Part shown: positions 1 through 6,411 of the stretch, one piece after another
Numbering within the stretch: the stretch's first letter is position 1
How the letters are laid out: each line of letters opens with the position of its first letter
NCBI GenBank assembly: GCA_016207545.1
Contig: JACQPO010000081.1
Location: 1-15,691 of the forward strand
DNA length: 15,691 nucleotides
Source of the DNA: Methanobacteriota archaeon
GTDB lineage: Archaea > Thermoplasmatota > Thermoplasmata > RBG-16-68-12 > EA-27
Direction: 5' to 3'
The notes under the pieces: generated by a model
What the model was told of the DNA's origin: nothing
The model's input: the letters and a program-made list of their open reading frames with translations, nothing else
The model's database searches: none
Program-made: the position numbers and the translations under genes

Positions 1-39
1 CATCTCGAGGAACCGAGCGAACGCCCTTGCTAGGTCCAT
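1..39 (-). CDS. Possible 5' end of a minus-strand gene running off the left edge
   Basis: From an ATG at 39 the minus strand reads MDLARAFARFLEM to the window edge without a stop. The reading frame also stays open upstream (HPIGVGTPIA before the Met), so the true start could lie further right. It would be downstream of and in the same direction as pdxT. Thirteen codons are too few to identify a family, and the open frame could be chance in high-GC DNA. Confidence 0.2.
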   Translation of the reverse strand, partial: MDLARAFARFLEM

Positions 40-159
40 CGCGATTGGTGTCCCAACTCCAATCGGATGCCTCCGGCGTCTAAGAGGCCATCGGTCCCAT
101 CCTTTCCGCTGATTCGCTTGTTTGACAACTTCGGCCGTCTGAAACGTGCACGCCAAGGG

Positions 160-750
160 CTACACGCGCTCGAGGAACGCCTGGTGGATGCGCAGGTCCC
201 CGCTCAGCTCCGGGTGGAAGCAAGCGCCCCACAGGTCTCCCTGTCGGGCGAGGACAATCGCGTCCCCGAGGCGCGCGAGCGGCTCGCATGCGCCCCAGAC
301 CCGCGTGATCGCGGGCGCGCGGATGAACACCGCGCGGAACGGCGGGTCCATCCCGTCGACGGGCACCGCGGCCTCGAACGATTCCCGTTGGCGGCCAAAC
401 GCGTTCCGGTCCACGGCCATGTCCATGAGCGCGAGGAGTTTCGTGTGGGTCTGGCGCACCTGGTCGTCCCCTTCCTTCGCGAGGAGGATGCACCCCGCGC
501 ACGTGCCCAAGATTGGCATCCCCTCGGCCGCGCGACGTACGATGTCCTCGAACACCCCGCTCCGCACGAGGAGCTTCGAAATCGTCGTGCTCTCGCCGCC
601 GGGGATCGTGAGCGCGTGGCACCCCGCCAAGTCCCCGCGCCGCCGGACGGTCACCGTGTCGCCGGAGAATCCGCCCGCCTTCATCGCGGCGCGGACGGCG
701 TCGACGTGCTCGGACACGTCTCCCTGAACGGCGACGACGCCGACCCGCAT
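160..750 (-). CDS. pdxT: Pyridoxal 5'-phosphate synthase glutaminase subunit PdxT
   Basis: This 196-residue protein is a class I glutamine amidotransferase of the PdxT/SNO family. It releases ammonia from glutamine and passes it to the PdxS synthase for DXP-independent vitamin B6 synthesis in the cytoplasm. Visible motifs are the N-terminal GVVAVQGDVSEH strand-turn, PGGEST at 50-55, the nucleophile elbow GTCAG with Cys84, and the catalytic His179 and Glu181 in CFHPELSGD. The length is normal for the family. The ATG at 750 sits about 28 bases downstream of a TATA-like AAAGATAAA on the minus strand, which suits a leaderless transcript. No pdxS is visible in the window; the neighbour upstream on the same strand is an unrecognised gene ending 40 bases away. 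Confidence 0.95.
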   Translation of the reverse strand: MRVGVVAVQGDVSEHVDAVRAAMKAGGFSGDTVTVRRRGDLAGCHALTIPGGESTTISKLLVRSGVFEDIVRRAAEGMPILGTCAGCILLAKEGDDQVRQTHTKLLALMDMAVDRNAFGRQRESFEAAVPVDGMDPPFRAVFIRAPAITRVWGACEPLARLGDAIVLARQGDLWGACFHPELSGDLRIHQAFLERV

Positions 751-773
751 CGTCCGCGCTATGCGGGGGCTCC

Positions 774-785
774 GTTTATCTTTGT
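774..785 (-). promoter_or_regulatory. TATA-like promoter element for pdxT
   Basis: The minus strand reads CAAAGATAAACGG here, an A/T-rich block in GC-rich surroundings, centred about 28 bases before the pdxT ATG. This matches the -26 spacing of archaeal TATA boxes and implies a leaderless or nearly leaderless mRNA. Confidence 0.45.
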
Positions 786-789
786 TGCC

Positions 790-1275
790 TCAGAAGTTCG
801 GCCGCCGGACCGTTTTCCCGAGGAGATCCGCGAGCCACGCGGGCGGTCCGTCCAACCGGCGCGCGGCCGCGCCCTTCAACATGATCGCATCACCCCGTTC
901 CGGCTGGAGGTCCGGCCGCTTCAAGAAGTCGTACGGGCCCTCGCGCGGCAGCACGACTTCGCCCATCGGCGACAACGTCGCCGCGGCCGGGCGGAGATCG
1001 TCGAGCGGGACGACCTGGAACAGGTGCTGGAAGAACCATGGCCGGTCCGGGTTCCCCCCGACGAGGCCGACCGCGACCCGGTCGTCCGGCTCGAGTTCCG
1101 TGTTCCGGACGAGCGCCGCGCGGTTCAGGCCGACCTGGTCCGGCTCGAGTTCCTCGGATCGACCGCCAAACGGAGACACGTACCAGTGGCGCAGGGTCTC
1201 GATCGGATACGGAAGTGCGTCGGATTCTTCGGCCTTCGGGGGAACTCGCATGGTGAGGGAAACGATTCCTTCCAT
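790..1275 (-). CDS. Protein of unknown function, about 161 residues
   Basis: I do not recognise this family. The frame is open to a TGA at 790-792 and the codons have the strong third-position G/C bias of the neighbours, so it is probably real. The sequence is soluble-looking, with no signal peptide or membrane segment. It has a Pro/Trp-rich N-terminal part (around PIETLRHWYVSPFGG) and a central VAVGLVGGNPDRPWFF stretch. Starts considered are TTG at 1293, ATG at 1275 (MEGIVSLTMRV, used here) and ATG at 1251 (MRVPPKAEES). No clear Shine-Dalgarno sequence separates them. It lies 40 bases upstream of pdxT on the same strand, so co-transcription is possible, though pdxT seems to have its own TATA element. 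Confidence 0.65.
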   Translation of the reverse strand: MEGIVSLTMRVPPKAEESDALPYPIETLRHWYVSPFGGRSEELEPDQVGLNRAALVRNTELEPDDRVAVGLVGGNPDRPWFFQHLFQVVPLDDLRPAAATLSPMGEVVLPREGPYDFLKRPDLQPERGDAIMLKGAAARRLDGPPAWLADLLGKTVRRPNF

Positions 1276-1362
1276 GGTCCCGGGATACTTCAAGGTTGCC
1301 GGACGGTTCCCGCCCGTGATTCCGTGGCACGGCGTCCGCGCGCGCAGATGCCGCTGTGAGAA

Positions 1363-1400
1363 GGTTTAACTAGGGTTTGCCTCTACGCGACGCCGGGAGG
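1363..1400 (+). promoter_or_regulatory. Promoter and Shine-Dalgarno for the RAM-domain gene
   Basis: A TATA-like GTTTAACTAG is centred near 1367, which predicts transcription from about 1393. A GGGAGG Shine-Dalgarno at 1395-1400 lies five bases before the GTG start at 1406. Here, unlike at many genes in the window, a short leader with a real ribosome binding site is predicted; it supports the GTG start. Confidence 0.5.
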
Positions 1401-1405
1401 ACCTC

Positions 1406-1639
1406 GTGGCGGTCGGATTCGTCCTCATCAGCACGGAGCCGACGAAGGAACGCCAGGTCTACCAGAAGCTTCTGAAGATCGAGGAAGTCGTGGAGCTGTA
1501 CCCGCTGTTCGGGGACTACGACTTGATCGCGAAGGTCGAGGCGAAGGACTACAACACGATCGGGGAGATCGTCGTCTCGAAAATCCGCACGATCGACGGC
1601 GTCCGCACGACGAAGACGCTCACGAAGATCTCGTTCTGA
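1406..1639 (+). CDS. Stand-alone Lrp/AsnC ligand-binding (RAM) domain protein
   Basis: This 77-residue protein is essentially one RAM (regulation of amino-acid metabolism) domain: a VGFVLISTEP first strand, the YQKLLKIEEVVELYPLFGDYDLI core typical of Lrp/AsnC effector domains, and a closing IRTIDGVRTTKTL strand. It has no helix-turn-helix region, so it should not bind DNA itself. Family knowledge says such proteins oligomerise and bind amino acids, or partner with full-length Lrp regulators. The start is GTG at 1406 with GGGAGG just upstream. It stands 102 bases before korA on the same strand, but korA has its own strong promoter, so any link to 2-oxoacid or amino-acid metabolism is inference. 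Confidence 0.85.
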   Translation: MAVGFVLISTEPTKERQVYQKLLKIEEVVELYPLFGDYDLIAKVEAKDYNTIGEIVVSKIRTIDGVRTTKTLTKISF

Positions 1640-1660
1640 CCGTCACCGTCGCGCGTGGGG

Positions 1661-1673
1661 AAGGTATTTAAAT
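1661..1673 (+). promoter_or_regulatory. Strong archaeal promoter (BRE plus TATA box) for korAB
   Basis: GAAGGTATTTAAAT is a near-consensus archaeal promoter, a purine-rich BRE followed by TATTTAAAT. It is the best TATA box in the window. The predicted start near 1695 gives a leader of about 47 bases before the korA ATG at 1742. It also shows that an open frame starting at the GTG at 1655 cannot be the translated N-terminus. Confidence 0.75.
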
Positions 1674-1710
1674 TGCAAGGTCCTAATCCAAGAGCCATAG
1701 CCCCCGGATG

Positions 1711-1728
1711 CCTGGGCGCAAGCCCAGG
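1711..1728 (+). promoter_or_regulatory. GNRA-tetraloop hairpin in the korA 5' leader
   Basis: CCTGGGC (1711-1717) and GCCCAGG (1722-1728) are perfect complements around a GCAA loop, which is a GNRA tetraloop. The hairpin lies inside the predicted korA leader. Its 3' arm runs directly into GGGGTG, the only Shine-Dalgarno-like sequence before the ATG at 1742. It could modulate ribosome access or stabilise the mRNA. No known riboswitch class is recognised. Confidence 0.6.
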
Positions 1729-1741
1729 GGTGCCTCTCGAT

Positions 1742-3499
1742 ATGAAAGAGATTGCCTTCCGCGTGGGTGGCGCCGCCGGCGACGGTGTCGCGTCCACCGC
1801 GGAGACGTTCGCCCGCCTGTGCGTGCGGGCCGGCCTGTACGTGCACACGTATTCCAGCTACCAATCCGTGATCCGAGGCGGCCACGTGTGGACGCAGGTC
1901 CGCGCCGCGGAGGAGCCGGTCCCGTCCCACGGGGAGGACCCGAACCTCCTCATCGCCTTGAACCAGGAGACCGCGGACATCCACGTGCCCCTCGTCCGCG
2001 AGGGCGGGGGGATCGTCTACGACGAGGCGTTGAGCAAGCTCGACGGCCTCGGGACCCGCCCGGACGTGCGCAAGGTCCGGCTGCCGATGCTCCAGACCGC
2101 GCAACAGCTCGGGGAGCCGATGATGAAGAACGTCGTCGCCCTCGGCGCGGCCCTCGCGCTCCTCGACTTCCCGTTCGCGCCGCTCGAGAACGGCCTCCGG
2201 GAGACGTTCGGCCACAAGAAGCCCGAAATCGTGGAGATGAACCTCAAGGCGGCCCACACGGGGTACGACGCGATCGCGGCGAACGGCGGGAGCCTGGGCG
2301 TCGGCGTCCCGTTCGGGAAAGCCCCGGGCCGGATGATGATGACGGGGAACGATGCCATGTGCCTCGGGGCGCTCGCGGCGGGGTGCAAGTTCTACTCCGC
2401 GTACCCGATGACGCCCGCGTCCTCAATCCTGCACTGGATGGCGGTACACGGGCCAAAGTACGGCGTCGTCGTGAAGCAGGCGGAGGACGAGTTGGCGGTG
2501 ATCAACATGGCAATCGGGGCCGCCCACGCGGGCGTGCGCGCGATGTGCGCGACGTCCGGCGGCGGCTTCTGCCTCATGGTCGAGGCGCTCGGCCAGGCGG
2601 GGATGACGGAGACCCCCGTCCTGTGCGTCCTCGTCCAGCGGGCGGGACCGAGCACGGGCCTGCCGACGAAGACGGAACAGGGGGACCTGAACCTCGCCCT
2701 GGGGGCGGGGCAGGGCGACTGGCCCCGAGCGATCCTCGCGCCGCGGAACGCACCGGAATGCTTCGACGCGACGGTCCGCGCGTTCAACCTCGCGGAGGTG
2801 TACCAGACGCCAATTATCGTGATGTCGGACCTGTACCTCGGCGAGGGGAACCGGACCGTCGAGTCCGGGCAGCTCGACTTCAACGTCCCGATCCTGCGCG
2901 GCTTCCTCGTGGACGGAAACGGGGACGGGAAGGACTACAAGCGGTACGCGTTCACGGAGACCGGGATTTCCCCCCGCGCGTTCCCGGGCACGAAGGGCTA
3001 CCAGCACGTCGCGGCGACGGACGAACACGCGGAGCAGGGGATCCTCATCAGCGACGTGCTCGCCGGCGTGCCGCGGTGGATCGAGGAGCGGCGCAAGATG
3101 ATGGAGAAGCGGATGCGGAAGACCGAGGGGCTGCGGCACGAACTGCGCCCGCCGGAGTTGTGGGGTCCCGCGGACGCGGACCTGACGATCGTGAGCTGGG
3201 GCTCCACGCAGGGCGCCGTTCGGGAGGCGCTCGGCCGGCTCCACGCGATGGGCCACGAGGTGAACAGCCTCGAGTTCTGCGACCTGTTCCCGATGCGGAT
3301 CGAGAAGACGCAGGAGGCCCTCGAGGGGGTAAACAAGTCGTTGTGCGTCGAGGTGAACTACACGGGCCAGTTCGCCCGCCTGCTGCGCGCGGAGACGGGA
3401 TACAAGGTCGACCACATGTTCACAAAGTACGACGGGGAGCCGTTCGAGCCGCGCGAGATCGTGGCCCGGGCGCTCGAGGTGATCGAGCATGGCGGTTGA
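1742..3499 (+). CDS. korA: 2-oxoacid:ferredoxin oxidoreductase, fused gamma-alpha subunit (KorA type)
   Basis: This 585-residue protein oxidatively decarboxylates a 2-oxoacid to acyl-CoA with ferredoxin as acceptor, together with the TPP subunit encoded next. Residues 1-180 form the gamma domain (FRVGGAAGDGVAST; YSSYQSVIRGGH). Residues from about 195 form the alpha (POR_N) domain with YPMTPAS at 221-227, the counterpart of the family YPITP motif, and TSGGGFCLMVEALGQAGMTE at 271-290. The C-terminal third has the TIVSWGSTQG transketolase-C-like strand. The ATG at 1742 is chosen because it follows the promoter and leader hairpin and begins at the conserved gamma domain. The 3' end overlaps korB by 11 bases, indicating translational coupling. 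Substrate choice (2-oxoglutarate, pyruvate or branched-chain oxoacid) cannot be decided from the sequence. Confidence 0.93.
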   Translation: MKEIAFRVGGAAGDGVASTAETFARLCVRAGLYVHTYSSYQSVIRGGHVWTQVRAAEEPVPSHGEDPNLLIALNQETADIHVPLVREGGGIVYDEALSKLDGLGTRPDVRKVRLPMLQTAQQLGEPMMKNVVALGAALALLDFPFAPLENGLRETFGHKKPEIVEMNLKAAHTGYDAIAANGGSLGVGVPFGKAPGRMMMTGNDAMCLGALAAGCKFYSAYPMTPASSILHWMAVHGPKYGVVVKQAEDELAVINMAIGAAHAGVRAMCATSGGGFCLMVEALGQAGMTETPVLCVLVQRAGPSTGLPTKTEQGDLNLALGAGQGDWPRAILAPRNAPECFDATVRAFNLAEVYQTPIIVMSDLYLGEGNRTVESGQLDFNVPILRGFLVDGNGDGKDYKRYAFTETGISPRAFPGTKGYQHVAATDEHAEQGILISDVLAGVPRWIEERRKMMEKRMRKTEGLRHELRPPELWGPADADLTIVSWGSTQGAVREALGRLHAMGHEVNSLEFCDLFPMRIEKTQEALEGVNKSLCVEVNYTGQFARLLRAETGYKVDHMFTKYDGEPFEPREIVARALEVIEHGG

Positions 3500-4370
3500 G
3501 CTGCAGCAGTACAAGTCCGAGGTGAAGCCGGACTGGTGTCCGGGGTGCGGCGATTTCGCCGTACTGACCGCCCTTACGAAGGCGCTCCAAGTCCTGCAGC
3601 TCCCGCCGTGGCAGGTGCTCATCGTCAGCGGAATCGGCTGCTCCTCGAACCTCCCCGGCTTCCTCGCCACGTACGGGTTCCACGGCATCCACGGGCGCGC
3701 GCTGCCGGTCGCGACGGGCGCGAAGCTCGCGAACCCCGAGATCACGGTGATCGCCTCGGGCGGCGACGGGGACGGGTACGGAATCGGCGCGGGCCACTTC
3801 GTCCACACGATGCGTCGGAACCTGGACATCACGTACGTCGTGATGAACAACGAGATTTACGGGCTCACGACGGGCCAGGCGAGCCCGACGAGCGAGAGGG
3901 AGCACAAGACGAAGAGCACGCCGCAGGGCGTGATCGAGAACCCGATCAACCCGCTCGCGCTCGCGATCGCCGCCGGGGCCACGTTCGTCGCCCGCGGGTT
4001 CTCGGGCGACATGAAGACGCTCACGGACATCACGGTCCGGGGAATCAAGCACAAGGGATTCTCCCTCCTGGACGTGATGAGCCCTTGCGTCACCTACAAC
4101 AAGATCAACACGTACGACTGGTTCCGGCAGCGAGTATACGTCGCGGAGAAGGAGGGGCACAACCCGAAGGACCTCCACGCCGCGTTCGCGAAGGCGATGG
4201 AGTGGCCGAACCTGGACATGAAGCGGGACCGGATCCCCACGGGCGTGATTTACGAGGCCGAGGGGTATCCGACGTACGAGGACTTGGAGCCCGCGTACGG
4301 GCACGGCCCGCCCCTGAAGCAGAAGCTCGGGATCGACAACCCGGACGAGATCCTCAAGGAATTCTACTGA
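3489..4370 (+). CDS. korB: 2-oxoacid:ferredoxin oxidoreductase, beta (TPP-binding) subunit
   Basis: This 293-residue partner of KorA carries thiamine diphosphate and one 4Fe-4S cluster. Cys17 and Cys20 in WCPGCGD, Cys51 in GIGCSS and Cys200 in SPCVTYN match the four cluster ligands of archaeal two-subunit OFORs. The TPP/Mg signature is GGDGDGYGIGAGH at 91-103 followed by VVMNNEIYGLTTGQ at 117-130. The length is typical. The ATG lies inside the korA 3' end in another frame. The gene ends with TGA directly abutting the stop of the convergent DUF309 gene (TGATCA). No separate delta (ferredoxin-like) subunit is present, as expected for the two-subunit type. Confidence 0.94.
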   Translation: MAVELQQYKSEVKPDWCPGCGDFAVLTALTKALQVLQLPPWQVLIVSGIGCSSNLPGFLATYGFHGIHGRALPVATGAKLANPEITVIASGGDGDGYGIGAGHFVHTMRRNLDITYVVMNNEIYGLTTGQASPTSEREHKTKSTPQGVIENPINPLALAIAAGATFVARGFSGDMKTLTDITVRGIKHKGFSLLDVMSPCVTYNKINTYDWFRQRVYVAEKEGHNPKDLHAAFAKAMEWPNLDMKRDRIPTGVIYEAEGYPTYEDLEPAYGHGPPLKQKLGIDNPDEILKEFY

Positions 4371-4736
4371 TCAGTGCGTCCGAGAGATTGTCAGGAACTC
4401 GACGTCCTCGTTTGGGGAGACGCCGTCCCGCAGGCGGACGATTTTCGCGAGCTGTGCCTCGACGTTCGGGAGGATCGCGGCCAAGTCGATGCCCAGCTGC
4501 CCGGGCAGATACGGCTTCAGGTAGCCGACGCCGCTCGTGAGGAGGGCCGCGGAGCCGCGGTAGTTCTCATTCGTGTAGTGATGGAATCCGCCGGCGAGGT
4601 GGATGAGTCCCTTGAAGAAGTTCCGCGTGGGGCCTCGGTCGGCCTGCCAGATCTCCTCCCACACGTCGTGGGCTTCGAAGAAGTATCGGCGGTTGAACAG
4701 GTCGATGCCCTGGTCGAGGAGCATCTCGACGTCCAC
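4371..4736 (-). CDS. DUF309 family protein
   Basis: This 121-residue, probably all-helical protein has the DUF309 signature: DLFNRRYFFEAHDVWEEIW at residues 12-30, then RNFFKGLIHLAGGFHHY at 38-54. The conserved His23, Trp26, Glu27 and Trp30 are present. The biochemical function of the family is unknown. The ATG at 4736 lies about 25 bases from the TATA-like box shared with the divergent gene, suggesting a leaderless mRNA. The stop codon touches that of korB with no intergenic base, so the two converging transcripts must overlap or terminate inside coding sequence. Confidence 0.88.
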   Translation of the reverse strand: MDVEMLLDQGIDLFNRRYFFEAHDVWEEIWQADRGPTRNFFKGLIHLAGGFHHYTNENYRGSAALLTSGVGYLKPYLPGQLGIDLAAILPNVEAQLAKIVRLRDGVSPNEDVEFLTISRTH

Positions 4737-4757
4737 GGGATGTGCATGTAGGCCAAA

Positions 4758-4765
4758 CTATAAGG
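4758..4765. promoter_or_regulatory. Single TATA-like box serving two divergent genes
   Basis: CTATAAGG on the plus strand reads CCTTATAG on the minus strand, the only A/T-rich block in the 55-base gap. Its centre (4761) is 25 bases from the DUF309 ATG on one side. On the other side it is 28-31 bases from the GTG/ATG pair (4789/4792) of the protease-like gene. Both distances suit TBP-directed leaderless transcription. Confidence 0.5.
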
Positions 4766-4791
4766 CGGCTCTCACGGCTTGCCCGGCGGTG

Positions 4792-5160
4792 ATGGGCACG
4801 TTTCACGTTCGCGTGCGCGTCTTCTCCCTCGCGAACCCGGAACGGAGCCAGGAGGTTGACATGCTTGTTGACACGGGAGCCACGCACCCGGTCATCCCGC
4901 GCGCGTTGGCGCTGGAGCTCGGCATTCGACCCGTAGAGCGCCGCCGGCTCCTCCTCGCGACCGGCGAGGTCATCCTTCGGGACGTCGGCTGGGCGGGCTT
5001 CGAATACAGCGGACGCTTCGCGGCGGCGATGTCCGTCCTCGGCGGGCCGCGCGAGCTGCCGATCTTGGGGGCGATCGCCCTCGAGGGGATGGGGCTGCAG
5101 GTCGATCCGCAGGAGAAGAAGCTGCGCCCGGCCCGCGAATACCTCCTCGCAACGGCCTAG
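4792..5160 (+). CDS. Retropepsin-like aspartic protease domain protein
   Basis: This 122-residue single-domain protein has the aspartic protease active-site motif VDTGATHPVIP with Asp27, preceded by an EVDML strand. It also has the C-terminal ILGAIALEGMGLQVDP flap/psi-strand that matches single-lobe retropepsin-like families. One lobe carries one DTG, so activity would require a homodimer. No signal peptide or membrane segment is visible, suggesting a cytosolic location. The ATG at 4792 is used; a GTG three bases earlier is equally possible because the predicted transcript begins at about 4787. An upstream in-frame extension crosses the promoter and the opposite-strand gene and is rejected. 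Substrate is unknown. Its stop overlaps the convergent gene's stop in CTAG. Confidence 0.8.
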   Translation: MGTFHVRVRVFSLANPERSQEVDMLVDTGATHPVIPRALALELGIRPVERRRLLLATGEVILRDVGWAGFEYSGRFAAAMSVLGGPRELPILGAIALEGMGLQVDPQEKKLRPAREYLLATA

Positions 5161-5504
5161 TCCGGCAGCCGGGAGACGAGCTTCACCATCTCCGCGTAGT
5201 GGTGGCGGATCACGTCCGCACCCGGATCCCCCATCATCTGCTCCGCGTTCCGCTTGCACTGCTCAATCGCGGTCACAATCCCACGCTTCGTCGGGTTGTC
5301 GAAGCTTACGCCGCACTGGGCGAAGACGGTCGTCACGAACTGGCGGACCTGCGCCCGCAGCTGCTCGTCCGTCGTCGGTTGTCCGAGGAGTTCGAAGAAC
5401 TCCCGGTTCGCGCTTTCGAAGCAGCGCAGGAGCTCGTCCCGCACGAACGCGGGCGTGAGCGCCTCGTCCGGGACCTCCGGGGCTCGGTAGACTTCCGTTG
5501 CCAT
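5157..5504 (-). CDS. Conserved-looking hypothetical protein, 115 residues
   Basis: I do not recognise the family. The protein is acidic-to-neutral and predicted mostly helical, with LTPAFVRDELLRCFESANREF, a central TTDEQLRAQVRQFVTTVF helix and a C-terminal VIRHHYAEMVKLVSRLP helix. Two Cys (28 and 69) and a His-His pair are present but form no known metal motif. The ATG at 5504 is well supported by GGAGG at 5513-5517 on the minus strand, six to nine bases upstream. The gene converges on the protease-like gene with overlapping stops. It lies downstream of and codirectional with the eIF2B-like gene, with 55 bases between, which hold their own promoter-like palindrome. Confidence 0.72.
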   Translation of the reverse strand: MATEVYRAPEVPDEALTPAFVRDELLRCFESANREFFELLGQPTTDEQLRAQVRQFVTTVFAQCGVSFDNPTKRGIVTAIEQCKRNAEQMMGDPGADVIRHHYAEMVKLVSRLPD

Positions 5505-5528
5505 CGGAACCCCCTCCGGGCCTCCAAC

Positions 5529-5550
5529 TATAACGTCGTTATACTTAAGG
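5529..5550 (-). promoter_or_regulatory. Promoter with overlapping palindromic operator candidate
   Basis: TATAACG (5529-5535), one base, then CGTTATA (5537-5543) form a 7-bp-arm palindrome. It abuts TTAAGTATA on the minus strand, which predicts transcription near 5520 and so keeps the GGAGG ribosome binding site in the mRNA of the 115-residue gene. A symmetric site on a TATA box is a natural repressor target. Confidence 0.45.
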
Positions 5551-5559
5551 TTGAGGCGG

Positions 5560-6411
5560 TCACAAGAGGATGAGCGGCGCGATTCGCCGCGGCTCGTACA
5601 CGCCCTTGTCCGTGATGTACGCCGTCACGAGCTCCGGCGGGGTGAGGTCGAAGTATACGTTCCGCGCCGCGACGTCTGGCGGGGGTTCCAGCTCTTCGGG
5701 GGGCCGCGCGCCCGGCGGCGGAAACGTCTCCGCCGTGTGTGCGGCGTCGATCTTCAGGACCTCGCACGCCCCGTAGAACGGCTTCCCCGCCGCCTTCGCC
5801 GCGAGGGCGAGGGGATACGTACCGATCTTGTTCACGAGGGCGCCGTCCCGGAGCACGGAATCCGCGCCGGCGACGACCGCGTCGCACTCCCGCGCGAGGC
5901 TCGGTCCGAGCGCGTCCGCAACGAGCGTGACGGGGATGCCCATGGATGCGAGTTCCTCCGCCGTCTTGCGGCCCTCGAGCTGCGGACGCGATTCGAGGAC
6001 GCAAACGGAGACGAGGCGGCCGCGGACATGGAGGAACTTGCACAGCGCGAGGACCGCGGCGCTCCGGCTGATCGTGAGCAAGGCCGCTTGGCCCGGAAGC
6101 ACCTTGAGCGCGTTTCGCGCGATCTTCTCCTGCGCCCCCTCGATTTCCCGCCGCACTTCGCGCAACGCGATTGCGGGGTCGCCTCCCTCCGCGAGGAGCT
6201 GGGCACACAGGTGGGCCACGTTGCGCATGGCGGCCATGCTCGGCTGCGCAGCTTCCAGCCGGCCCGCCAACTCGCGCAACGTCTCCGGCGACGGCGTCGA
6301 TGGCGCCAACGCCTCGAACGCCTCGAGCGCGCGGACGGACAGCTCGGAGGCGCCCGATGTCCGGTCCGCGGCGATCGCCGCCACGCGGGCCTCAACGTCC
6401 GGGGGCAGCAT
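5560..6411 (-). CDS. eIF2B alpha/beta/delta-like protein
   Basis: This 283-residue protein belongs to the eIF2B / MTNA / ribose-1,5-bisphosphate isomerase superfamily. It has an N-terminal helical half, then the Rossmann-like half with VLESRPQLEGRKTAEEL at 138-154, VAGADSVLRDGALVNKIGTY at 180-199 and YFDLTPPELVTAYITDKG at 253-270. Position 111-117 reads LLTISRS, with Ser115 where the isomerases carry the catalytic Cys of their THC motif. This matches eIF2B-type members, so isomerase activity is not expected. The ATG at 6411 overlaps the upstream MBL gene by 20 bases, indicating an operon. Longer open extensions are rejected because they cross that gene. The cellular role of archaeal members of this group is not settled; a regulatory nucleotide- or aIF2-related role is inference. 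Confidence 0.85.
   Translation of the reverse strand: MLPPDVEARVAAIAADRTSGASELSVRALEAFEALAPSTPSPETLRELAGRLEAAQPSMAAMRNVAHLCAQLLAEGGDPAIALREVRREIEGAQEKIARNALKVLPGQAALLTISRSAAVLALCKFLHVRGRLVSVCVLESRPQLEGRKTAEELASMGIPVTLVADALGPSLARECDAVVAGADSVLRDGALVNKIGTYPLALAAKAAGKPFYGACEVLKIDAAHTAETFPPPGARPPEELEPPPDVAARNVYFDLTPPELVTAYITDKGVYEPRRIAPLILL

Noticed and set aside
67..1359. A 430-codon open frame on the plus strand across the left end
   Set aside because: It is antisense to pdxT, whose motifs are unmistakable, and its translation is Arg/Pro/His-rich low-complexity typical of a shadow frame in high-GC DNA.
1655..1741. N-terminal extension of korA from a GTG at 1655
   Set aside because: It would begin before the TATA box and include the leader hairpin; the conserved gamma domain starts at the ATG at 1742.
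5560..6411. Annotation as ribose-1,5-bisphosphate isomerase or MTNA
   Set aside because: The catalytic Cys position is Ser115 and the local pattern is eIF2B-like; no RuBisCO or AMP phosphorylase gene is nearby.
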